In this document: positions 54,501 through 64,000 of the stretch, piece by piece
Layout of the letters: every line of letters starts with the position of its first letter
Position numbering within the stretch: position 1 is the first letter of the stretch
From: Atopsyche davidsoni
Taxonomy: Eukaryota; Arthropoda; Insecta; Trichoptera; Hydrobiosidae
Length of the DNA: 64,000 bases
NCBI GenBank assembly: GCA_022113835.1
Contig: JAILWY010000018.1
Coordinates: 16,453,501-16,517,500, forward strand
Direction: 5' to 3'
Notes under the pieces: model-generated
Database searches by the model: none
What the model was told of the DNA's origin: nothing
What the model saw: only the letters and a program-made list of their open reading frames with translations
Position numbers and translations under genes: made by a program

Positions 54501-57213
54501 TTGCTGAAGTTGCTTTTCGGTGATTTTCCTGTTGATAAGCCTTGACAACTGACACTTTATGTTCATTTTGAGATCCTGTCCACCTGTTTTGTGTATTTGA
54601 ACGGTGATTTGTGTTGACGGCCTGGTGATTATAATTCCTATTGTTTCCTTTCTCGGGGGTACTAAAACAACTGAACTAATCTTAGGATCAGAAGACCTCC
54701 AGAAGCAGGTCTTCTAATCTTTTGATCTTATGAAGGAAGAGAAGAAGAAATTTTTTTCATTGAGCCATACACCACAAACATTGAGTATTGAACAATTGTT
54801 TTGAATTAGTACAAATGCATTAACTACACATTATATTTTAAGGTAATATGTATTTTTTTTAAAATAAAATAACACATTACGAAATTTTAGATGTATTCGT
54901 GTTTGTTTTTTACGACAAACCAGAAAGTATTTATTAACATTTAGATAATTTAATAAAAAGAATAAAGTTGATAGGATCTTGTTGAAAAATATGTAATACT
55001 CCTTAAATAAGCCAAATTTTAAAGAAAAGATTTATTTTTATACTGTCCTTCTCTTTCTAATAACTTGCCAAAAAAACAGTATAATTCAACCTAACAGTTT
55101 CAGCTCAACTGCTATTTATATAATTTGATGATTATTTTCACTTGTTCTATATATAATAAAAAATATCTTTGAAAGTAGTTTTTAACTTTTCTAAAGTTTT
55201 TTTCACATATTTTACCGATTAACCTTTTATATTTACGGTGCACATCTCCACCGTTTTGAATGTCACATTTTAATGACACATTTTAAAGATACAAAAATAT
55301 ACCGTCTACGTTTTTCTCCGACGCCGGGTCCGAGTTCTTAAAAGGCTTATCAAAGTAAACAGTGATAACCAAATTCTCAAGAACGTCGCACAGATCGCAC
55401 AAAACACTTTCCTCCAGCAAAGCGTGTGTGATTTAACCGAAAGAACCATGTTTTTCAAATAATTGTTTTAAGTTTTGTCTTTATATCATCATAAAAAAAT
55501 CACCAAGCATAGGAACACAAGACTCACTACTACCCATGTTGTTAATGTGGGCGAATTATGTTAGTATTTTTTCTTCTTCTCAACTTGACTCTATCACACA
55601 AACATCATTCTCCTTGCCTCTTATAAATTTATTGATGGAATACCTTGTACTTATTTTATACTGTACCTTCTTCAATTTGAGAAAACCCATACTAGCCGGT
55701 ACCCATGTCAAGAGTTGTCTGCCAATCAATACCTTTTGATTTTTATACTTTCACCTGGAGTGACTTTTTGTCCCATCAGAAAATGCGAGAAGAATATTAT
55801 TTTGTTAGTTAAATTAAAGCACGATAATAGCTCAATCAAAACCTTGATTGAACAGTCTTTGTAAATAAAAAAAGAATTAAATTTTGTTGCAATTTATATT
55901 TGAACATCTCGAAGTGAAAAGTTTCCGTAAAATGTATGAGGTAGTATTAAATTTTGTGTTGGAAAAACATCTTTGAGTGTTAGATTATTTAAACTTATTG
56001 AATATAATGAGTACTTATATTTATTTTATATGTATTATATGTTTGGAAAGCCATTGTTAATATATTATTAGTTATGAGACTAAAATAACTAGATCAAGAA
56101 TGGTTTTGTGTCTTAAGAGTCTTGTAGAACCAACCTTGGAGAAAAATTCTCTAATGCAAATATTATGCTCGTATTGTACATTTTCTCATCAAACATAATA
56201 CTTAAGACGAAGAATACTTAACTTGCGTTTTTATTATCAGATAATTGGAATTGATATTAAAGTTAAGAAAAAAATATCGAATATTGATATACTACGAATA
56301 TACATTACCCATATTGGTAAGGCGTCTGATCAGAGAATATCTATTCTGCCATAGTTAATACTTAAAGCTCTTAGAGAAAAGCTCTCTAATCAGTTTTCCA
56401 ATTCTGGAATTGTACCTTCACAGGATTAATCCCAAAAAAAACTATCGGCTTTAATTGAAACCTGAAAATACCGTTTAAAAACCTTGCAATTCGAGGGTTC
56501 AACGTAGTTTACAAAATACACAATATAAAAGTTCAATAAAAGAGACTGATTTTTCTTTGTCATATTTTTATTGGTATTTTTTAAAAATAACAATTGTATA
56601 TTCACAGAATTCTTTTTTAAAGGTAATTTATCTTAACAAAACATTAAAAAAACCATTTCAATTGCAAATAAGAGATGAAGAAGAATATTTTCAATAATAT
56701 TTACAATTGATAAGAACGATTAAATTAAATAAACTACCTTATGTTGTGTCTAAAATAAATAATTTAGATTTATACATGTAGAGCCAACGCTTCTGGTTTC
56801 CATCCCATAAAATAACTATTATTAATTTTGACTAATTCATCGCCTAAAAATTCACGAAGAATAACGTAAAGATATTAGGAATTCTTTATTAATAACACAG
56901 GCATAATCCGTGAACTCTTCTACTTAAAACCGTTGTTTTGTTTTTGGCTGTGGAATTACAATACACTTAATAATAATAAAATTTTTAAAATGAATTTGAT
57001 TTTATTTATGATTTACATACTTATTTGAAATGGCTGTTTATTTTTTGAAATGCACGTCTCTGGAATAATCGAGTAAATTATGGTCAGTTTTTTACTGTTC
57101 AGTTCACATTCTAGTAAAACAGGGAAAAATTGTATAAATCTCATTTCTTTTTATTAAAAACATAGGTGATGTAAACATCCCGCAATAATTGATTGTCATT
57201 GGCTTTTTGAAAG
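51516..57213. other. Intergenic region upstream of the esterase-like gene
   Basis: AT-rich with no supportable gene. A more complex block at about 51,960-52,240 (52,111 CACGGCGCAGAATGGCAGG) may be conserved non-coding DNA near the 5' side of the esterase gene. Another at 53,460-53,640 reads partly like a decayed LINE tail on the plus strand. A small hairpin (AGAAGACCT/AGGTCTTCT) lies at about 54,691-54,717. Confidence 0.45.
53500..53640 (+). mobile_element. Possible decayed LINE 3' fragment
   Basis: A GC-richer stretch includes AGGATGGCTGCAGACCGCAA. This recalls the Met-Ala-Ala-Asp-Arg-Asn codons often found near the end of insect non-LTR retrotransposon polyproteins. There is no open frame beyond a few codons, so it is only a hint. 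Confidence 0.2.
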
Positions 57214-57219
57214 TTTATT
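57214..57219 (-). terminator. Candidate poly(A) signal of the secreted-protein gene
   Basis: Minus-strand AATAAA, 23 bases downstream of the stop codon; a second candidate follows near 57,150. Confidence 0.45.
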
Positions 57220-57241
57220 ATTCTAGTATCACATTGATTGT

Positions 57242-57868
57242 TCAGAACCTATTGTTAGCATTGGTGTTGATGTTGGTGTTCCGGTTGGTGTTGCGGCCGT
57301 TGATGTTACGGTTGGTGTTGGGATTTGTGTTGGCTCCGGTGTTTCCGTTGGTATTGGGATTTGTGTTGACTCCGGTGTTTCCGTTGGTATTGGGATTTGT
57401 GTTGACTCCGGTGTTTCCGTTGGTATTGGGATTTGTGTTGGCTCCGGTGTTATCAGTGGTGTCGGGATTGGCACTGGCGGAGACAGGTTGGCGCACGAAG
57501 GATGGCCTGGGGTTGAAGTTGGGGGTCACCACGGGGTTCTGTCGGTGCGCTTCAATCTGCTTCCAGTTGATGTACCAGTAGGGCTGCTTGTCCACCGGCC
57601 ACTTGCTGATGCGGTTCACCAGCTCACGATCACCAAGGGCGTCCACAGGCAGGCGGTCGGTAGTGGTGGTCGGCAGGGGCTGACCGTCTTCTCCTAGACG
57701 GTTGGCGAGGCCGGCAGAAGTGGTGGTGGAAGAAGTGGCATCGTCTTCACTCTGGAAGCGGTTTCCCAGCTCGGGGTAGCCGATGGGCCTCCTGCCTGCG
57801 TAGGGCGGCCTTTGGGCCTCTGCCATGCAGGCCAGAACCACGACCGTTGTCATAATAATGAGTTTCAT
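57242..57868 (-). CDS. Secreted Asn/Thr-rich repeat protein
   Basis: 208 residues from ATG at 57868 to a stop at 57242-57244. A clear signal peptide (MKLIIMTTVVVLACMAEA) is followed by a short region with RPPYAGRRPIGYPELGNRFQ, a Ser/Thr stretch, LPVDALGDRELVNRISKWPV and DKQPYWYINWKQIEAHR, then a low-complexity tail of TNPNTNGNTGVN-type 12-residue repeats ending NANNRF. The N-terminal half looks conserved in style with small secreted lepidopteran proteins I have seen, but I cannot name the family, so no function is assigned. The Asn/Thr tail is encoded by a 36-bp tandem repeat and may vary between individuals. Upstream evidence shows a non-coding first exon and a strong TATA promoter, which suggests a highly or tissue-specifically expressed gene. 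Confidence 0.9.
   Translation of the reverse strand: MKLIIMTTVVVLACMAEAQRPPYAGRRPIGYPELGNRFQSEDDATSSTTTSAGLANRLGEDGQPLPTTTTDRLPVDALGDRELVNRISKWPVDKQPYWYINWKQIEAHRQNPVVTPNFNPRPSFVRQPVSASANPDTTDNTGANTNPNTNGNTGVNTNPNTNGNTGVNTNPNTNGNTGANTNPNTNRNINGRNTNRNTNINTNANNRF
57318..57451 (-). repeat. 36-bp coding tandem repeat
   Basis: Three full units and most of a fourth (57318, 57354, 57390, 57426 starts), nearly identical at the DNA level, encode the NTNGNTGVNTNP-type block. Units differ only at the Val/Ala codon (GAC or GGC on the plus strand). This indicates recent expansion or homogenisation. Confidence 0.93.
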
Positions 57869-57882
57869 TATTTTAGTATTTC

Positions 57883-60021
57883 CTATAAATAAATAAAATA
57901 TTTATTAGATAATTCCTATAAAAAAATATTTAAACTTTTTTTTTATTTTAGATATGTGAGAAATAGTTTTTTTAAAGTATAAAACCAAATTTAATCGGTT
58001 TAGAGTGGCAAAAAATATTGTATAAAACAGACAAGTATTATAAAATTTATTAAAAACACAATACCTTGTTATTCATAGATTTGATAACAAAATAGACCAA
58101 GAAACGTGTCATTAAAAAACAAACGGTTGTAGACATTAAAATTTAAATAAATTATAATTTTAAACTAATCTCTCAGAGATTAATTTTTCTACTCAATATG
58201 ATTAACTCCGCTCAATAGTAGCAGTATTTTGCTTACTTAAAAAAACCTTGTTTTTTTAAGTTTAATTGTTACTTGATCTTATTTATTATATTGATTTAGT
58301 TTGACTAGTAGAGTATTTATGTATTGGCATCAATTAAACACGATTTAGTTAATTCCTATCATTAATTTGTTGTTGCACTGGCGAGACGAACAGATCTTAC
58401 GATTGATAATGGCAATACATTAAATACAGTTTAAGTATTCTAATATTTCCAGAGGGCTCTACTTGCACATCAATATAAATAATGGCTTAGAAGTTATTTG
58501 CATTCCTGAAATCTTTCGACTTTAAAATTGTGTGTTGCTTCGCCAATAAATTTGCATACATTAGACCCGAGACATAAACGATATTTTTTGTCTAAACTTT
58601 TTATAGGGAACGATAAATGTAAATACCAGAGTTTGGATCTAAAGTTTTATTTTTTTAATCTTAAACGTGATCAGGTTTAATAAATAATACTACATTTGAG
58701 GTTAATTATGATTAATATCTATATTTGTATGCAACGGTGTTATATCGACCTAGCAATAGAAACCACAAACATATATGTGCACTCTCCCACTATTGTTGTA
58801 GTCTACAGATTAGTTCATATTGATAAGGGTAATATAAGCATAAGTTCAACTAATGGTGTAGAAAGGTGTGTTTATTTTTATGATTTTAGCTATTTTAAAA
58901 ATAAAAAATATATTGAATACAAACACTTAAAAATTGTTGTTTTTCATTATGTTCAGATATTTGTCATCTCTTTGATCATCGTCTATATTTAATTGCAAAG
59001 TGTTGTAATCGACAGTGCACGTACTGGGTTAACAAATAATGAAATATAGGTTGTCAATGTCAACAGGTTATAGCCACCGATATGTATTACCTTTATAAAA
59101 ACTGACATGAAAAAAATACGCGACAAAATTAGCATAACCGGATATAATGAAAAATTACTGGAGTATACATTTTTTATTTTGCGATTTGATATTTAATATT
59201 TTTTTCGAATATGATGTTGTTAAACATTCAAAATATTTCATATTATAAATAATAAATAACCAAAGTAATAAATACACTTTATTGGTCGTTATTGTTTATA
59301 ATAAAAAAAGGTTGTTACGTAATTTATTATTGCCCAATACATTATTTTTGTTTAAAATGCTCTTTGCTCTATTTAAGATAAATCACTTACACGAGTGAAC
59401 TTATCACGTTTAAGATAAGTTGGTCGAATAAAACTATATTCATTGCTGTTCAAAAATATTTGTAATTGAGGCTTCGTATAATATATATATAATTGAATGT
59501 AACACTTTTTCCTCATTCAAGTAAAATGGTTGTTATTTTAAGGTTAATATATGTAATTGGTCAATTACGAGATATTAAAAATATGAATATCAATGTTATT
59601 AAAAGTACAACTATAACTACTTCAATGAATGATAATACACAGGTTAAAGGCCAAGCGACGTGTTGTAGATTATTAATGGTGTCTATCAACATATATATTA
59701 TGTTCAAACTACAAATTTACTAAGGTTTTAATTCTTACTAAACATTATTGGAACGTTTATGCGTTAATTTCACGCCATCGGAGAATAATGCTACATTTAC
59801 TGGGGATATATTAAAAAATACGCAAACATATAAAAACAAAATATATTTTTATAACCTCAATCTAATGATTTTTTTTCGAAGGTACCCATTATCTGTATTA
59901 CTAGTGTAGAGGTTTGGAATCGAATCACTGTTGTATATTAATTAATTTTTTTTAAATATTTGTAAATAATCAATATTTTTCACAGAGAGTACTTCGAAAA
60001 TATTTGTATAAATAAACTTAC
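57883..60021 (-). other. 5'UTR intron of the secreted-protein gene
   Basis: Minus-strand donor GTAAGT at 60021-60016 and acceptor TTTATAG ending at 57883, leaving 14 untranslated bases before the ATG. It is AT-rich. The only recognisable item inside is a solo HH-B terminal segment at about 59,971-59,994. Plus-strand open frames at 58.7 and 59.5 kb are not protein-like. Confidence 0.65.
59971..59994 (+). mobile_element. Solo HH-B terminal segment
   Basis: CAATATTTTTCACAGAGAG matches the outer end of the three HH-B elements with one change, but no hairpin arms follow. It is a deletion remnant. Confidence 0.6.
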
Positions 60022-60088
60022 GATTATTGTAATCCGAAATGAAACGTGGGCACTGTGGACTGCAAGGCTCGGTTGCAAGCAGAGAACT
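60022..60088 (-). other. Non-coding first exon of the secreted-protein gene
   Basis: Starts at the A of the initiator TCAGTT (60088) and ends at 60022 before a consensus GTAAGT donor. It is GC-richer than its surroundings and contains no ATG on the minus strand, as expected for a short 5'UTR exon. It is the only well-formed promoter-exon-donor unit upstream of the coding exon. Confidence 0.7.
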
Positions 60089-60120
60089 GACGATGTCGCC
60101 TGAGACTTGCTTTTTATATA
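60085..60120 (-). promoter_or_regulatory. TATA box and initiator of the secreted-protein gene
   Basis: Minus strand TATATAAAAA (60120-60111) is followed 28-30 bases downstream by the arthropod initiator TCAGTT (A+1 at 60088). The spacing is canonical for an insect TATA promoter. Confidence 0.75.
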
Positions 60121-63100
60121 TGAGAAAGTGTTAAGCTTGTACGCGTCAAATTCTTAGTATATTATATTTAAACGTAAAAGGTTGCTGATAAAACTCACTA
60201 AAGAAGTTTGACTATTAAAAAATTAATATTGTTCTAAAAACAATGAGTAATTTATTATTTGTTTTACACATAATAAAAATATACAAATATTTAAGATTTA
60301 AAGTAACTATGCAAGGTTTATTTATGTACTAACTAAAACATATATAATATGACATATATTGATACAACATTCAAAAGTATGAATTTAATTACGCGTACTT
60401 TAATGATTACACTGAATAAGTGTAGTGAAATTTTGTTTTATTTGATTATTTTGGCCATTTGTAAATTTTAGGTTCGTGGATTATGGGTTTTTACTATACG
60501 AAAAGCGACATTTGATGAACTAGAATACATGCAACATTCAAAGAGAAAGTTGTATGCAAAAACTAGTCGTTTATTGTTATATTGATGGGTAAAACTACTT
60601 TCAAAATTGAAGAATATTCATTGTGGATTTATACATAGTTCCGAAATTAACAATTAAGAACACATAGAAAGTTAATAGTGATTTAATTTATATATAAGGC
60701 AATGCCCGATGATAAAAAAAACCTATAAATAATTTAACAGGTTTTTTCATAAAAAAATATTTTTAAATAAAATATATTTTTGTGATTTTACAACGTTTTT
60801 ATTTTTATTTATGACCGGATTAGCCAACCTATCACGTTTTGCATCGCATTCTATATTACTAAATGTGGTAACTCCTACTCCGTACCATTAATTACTTATT
60901 GAATTTATTACCAATTATATGTTAAAATTAAAAATATCAAGATGTTTGAAATATGTAAATTTTATTACAATTTTTTTGCCCAGAATTTAACTAAAAACTT
61001 TATAGCACTCTGCGTGTATATTGAAAAAAAAAGAAGCAATCGATATGAAGATTTCGTTTATTGTTTGAATAAAAAAATAGTACAGATACTCCTATATATT
61101 CCTTTTGTTTCTTTGTTGATGTTGCAAACACCCCTCCCCCAAATATTTTTAGCAGTGACAAGGAAATTGGTGACTCCCTTGGGAGCCACTCTGCTCACAT
61201 TCCTGTGTAAAAGTTGCACGTATTCGTTTTTACAGTCTCTAATAGAAAAGTACAGCCTCTAAAAAAAAACCCGAATGATCTATTACGAACACTTTAGTGT
61301 AGAAAAAGTTTTACACTCGAGGGGAAAATAGATTGCTGTGCGAGATAATATAATTTGTAATTAGACGACTTGCTCTATTATAAATTATGAACGGAAATCT
61401 TACACATATTTTCCTTAACGAAAATAATAATTTAAAAAATGTACTCTACCACCCAAGCCACACCTTGTAAGCCCCACAACCTGAGCGCAAGATCATATAT
61501 ATTTTTCTTATTATTAAAAATATTGATAGTTTTATATTTTAGTATTATATTATCAAGTATACGAATAAAATCAAGAATCAGTGGTTCATAGCATATAAAA
61601 TTATTGTGTTGTAGTTTTAATATCAGATGCCTCTTTGCAGCCCGACCGGCCGACCCGACGGCTGTGCTGGGAAATCCCACTCCGGCTGCGTAATAATTAT
61701 TCTGCATTATCCTCAGTTCTTTGAAATATTTGTAAACTGGTCTGCGGTTGCTGTGACACGGTGTGTTGGTCTGTTTTGTTATTTTTTTGTAAACGTGTTT
61801 GTGATTCACCGTCGCATAAAACCCCGCCGTAATCGCCTTTGCGTAATGTAGTAAAGATTCAAATACCTACATACAAATAATATACATGCATTGGGCCGTG
61901 ACACAGTTTTTTATGGCGTTTATTTGAGTCCGTATTGTTTTTGTTGCAACATTTAATAACAATTAAATATAAAAATCGTTTAATACAAAGCGGTGTTACG
62001 AATAACGAAGATGTATGATTCACGGATAGCGAAGTTTGTTTGGGTTTCTTTGGACGCCTCAATAATGTGTGTGTTTGAAATCGACCACGGATTACGACGA
62101 GAGAGAAAAGTTTTGAGGGAATTCTACCAGTAATGACGCGCAGAAGCTAAATTTGGAGTTTCAGCACAAGACAAATACGCAAACTTGGAAAAGGGACAAA
62201 TCCAAAATAAATAAACGAGCTTTATTCAAACCGAAAGGAGTGAAGATAATATAGCTACTTGAAAAGTTAAATGAAGATCGACAGACCACAGAGATTTCTT
62301 GGTAATTATGTGTATGCCTATTAATTAAGAACGCATTAGAATATTCATCGACATGTTCTTGTATCTCTTCTTTTGTCTTTGGATATATATGACGACAAAA
62401 TGTGAGAAGAAATAAAATCTAAGTAGATAAGAATCTGAATTGTATGTTTATGTCCACGTTGAAGTCCATTTAAGAGTACTTAATTACGACGTTTAACTGT
62501 TATTTTCAAAAAAGGACGTACAAATAACATGCAAAGTGATTATACACAAAAGATTACCACCATTTATTTTAGTGTGAGTACGATTCTAGTATTTTATTTA
62601 GTGGTTATTGTAACAATAAAAAAAACCATTAAACTTAGTACATGTGGCATGCTTGGAACATGTTATGTTTTGTATATGATCTACCTAAAATAAGCGTGTA
62701 AAAACTATTTTCAGTATATTAAGATGATAATGGATTTAATAAATAATAAGGGAAAGATATTATTATATATATTAAAATGGTACAATGGTGTGATTAGGTG
62801 CTGTATATGTTAGCTCGAGGATTTTCGCAAGGTAAAGCAACGCGAATTTATACAGTAATGTGAATTTGCTTTTAGGGAAATTTCTATGCTATTTATAAAT
62901 CTGTGGTGCATTTAGTTATTATCACACAAGGTGTATAGTTTTTTTTATATATAAATAAACACATACATATATTATTATGAATAGTGTTAGGTGAATAACA
63001 GTACGGATTTGGGTGTACAGCCATTAGTCATAAAAGACTGGCAAGAGCCAACAATTGGCCGGAAGTAGGATTATTGTCGACAAAATGACAATGACACCAT

Positions 63101-63907
63101 TCGTTTCTACCCGTGGAAATATCGGAAACTACCGTCATTTCTTATCTAAAAAATAAACGGATATGCGGGTGATTTTCCACCATGTTAGGCATTGCATTAA
63201 ATTTTTCTAAAAAGTGATAATGTAGACCCGAAGTTCTCATTCATATATATATATATATAATGATTTATTAATCATTCAAAATGCGCTTTTGTTTCTTTCA
63301 CGTCATGCGCTAAAAGAACTCAGCTGTTTATTGATGTCATCTATTTTTTCATGCAGGTGTTAGTTTGACCTTTTAATATTTATGAGTACAATTTTAAAAA
63401 TGAGTGTAGTCTATAGCATGATGATATTTAAATATATTAAAATAAATAGTGAAACTAAGCTAATGATTGAATAAATTGATAAGTACTTGCAAGGCTGTTG
63501 GCATTAAAATGGGTGTATCCATTACCGAATTTCTGAATAAATATTTTATTTATCAATATAGGTGGCTTGTGGGTAAAAATACAAGCGCGTCATCTAGGCA
63601 CAATGACCTGACACAGTTCAAGTGGTAATAAATTAGTCATGAAATATAGATTTGTACTAACATAACCTGATTTTTACCAAGATGTAGAGTATGTGTGTTG
63701 TGCATTAATGGATCTACATTGCTGAGATATTGAAATATGTGGCACGTAGTGATAGCCGAAAAAAGTGTAAAACCCAACCTTCATATTGCAGCTACTTCCA
63801 CTTGTGATAATTAAACAAATATAAAGTCTCAGTCCTTACAGACATTTCAGATTTGATTTATATTATTAATTATACATTAATTTTCAAAATTAACTCTTAT
63901 CTTTCAG
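60121..63907. other. Intergenic region, no gene supported
   Basis: AT-rich. Frames at 60,942-61,262 (+) and 61,432-61,809 (-) are the longest but have random composition. GC-richer spots at about 61,620-61,700 and 62,040-62,130 may be regulatory. A short (AT)n tract lies at 63,245-63,260. Confidence 0.5.
60781..60845 (-). mobile_element. Degenerate single arm of an HH-B element
   Basis: TTTTTATTTATGACCGG and GCCAACCTATCACGTT align with the HH-B arm, but the GAAAC core has become TAATC and the partner arm is missing. It is the oldest-looking copy in the window. Confidence 0.65.
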
Positions 63908-64000
63908 CTTAGACATCCCGTTGTATCGAGATTAGGCATTCTATTTGAGAAGTTAGGAACGTTGCGGTCGATGCGGAATAAGCGCTATTATAGTCGCATA
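63908..64000 (+). CDS. Possible coding exon of the next gene, cut by the window end
   Basis: Acceptor TTATCTTTCAG ends at 63907. The following 93 bases are open in one frame only (31 codons, LRHPVVSRLGILFEKLGTLR and onward to SRI) and are GC-richer than the flank; the other two frames stop early. No family is recognised. The support is the acceptor, composition and frame alone. Confidence 0.33.

Noticed and set aside
57189..57581. 130-codon plus-strand Leu/Val-rich frame with repeats
   Set aside because: Antisense shadow of the 36-bp repeat in the secreted-protein gene.
60942..61262. 106-codon plus-strand ATG frame
   Set aside because: Random-like Phe/Lys/Ile-rich composition, no domain, no promoter or splice context.

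Overview
This window is nuclear DNA from an insect, most likely a moth or butterfly. It is very AT-rich. Its genes are split by GT-AG introns, and short GC-richer exons stand out from the background. It contains (CA)n/(TA)n microsatellites and many short non-autonomous transposable elements. The lepidopteran assignment is an inference from gene and repeat style; no species can be named. Nothing bacterial, viral or CRISPR-like is visible.

Layout, left to right. At 1-789 there is a tentative 3' end of an upstream plus-strand gene (two small exon candidates). From 790 to 13.7 kb the DNA is intergenic, with a cluster of mobile-element debris at 7.8-9.0 kb (a Helitron end-to-end remnant, a fold-back element, a tRNA-derived SINE palindrome and a 229-bp tandem duplication) that runs into a GC-rich patch with a 10-bp periodicity. 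At 13,753-25,874 (+) an eight-exon gene can be assembled base by base into a 411-residue class A GPCR of the CCHamide/bombesin-receptor type. After about 5.5 kb of intergenic DNA, a three-exon minus-strand gene (50,485 down to 31,615) encodes a 634-residue secreted or membrane-tethered carboxylesterase-like protein. Its nucleophilic serine and oxyanion-hole glycines are replaced, so it is probably a non-catalytic esterase-fold protein. Its first intron (16.3 kb) holds GC-richer islands that look like regulatory DNA, a 650-bp Helitron, several SINE copies and nested hairpin elements. At 57-60 kb on the minus strand is a small secreted Asn/Thr-rich protein with a 12-residue repeat. It has a convincing TATA/initiator promoter and a non-coding first exon 2.1 kb upstream. 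The last 93 bases may be a plus-strand coding exon of the next gene.

The most interesting signal is in the repeats. Two fold-back families (here HH-A and HH-B) both carry, inside their hairpins, the ordered core of a hammerhead self-cleaving ribozyme. HH-A has CTGATGA, a stem II, GAAAC, two bases, then GTC (GTT or GAT in the diverged copies), and its best copy has matching helix I strands. HH-B has the same layout with TTGATAA in place of CTGATGA, a paired change that would keep the core 3-8 base pair. One HH-B copy lies inside an HH-A copy with a 13-bp target duplication. A hAT-like MITE with a perfect 8-bp target duplication lies inside a SINE. Insertion order can therefore be read directly.

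The genes do not form a functional unit. The likely roles are a neuropeptide receptor at the cell surface, an extracellular esterase-like protein and a secreted tissue or hemolymph protein.
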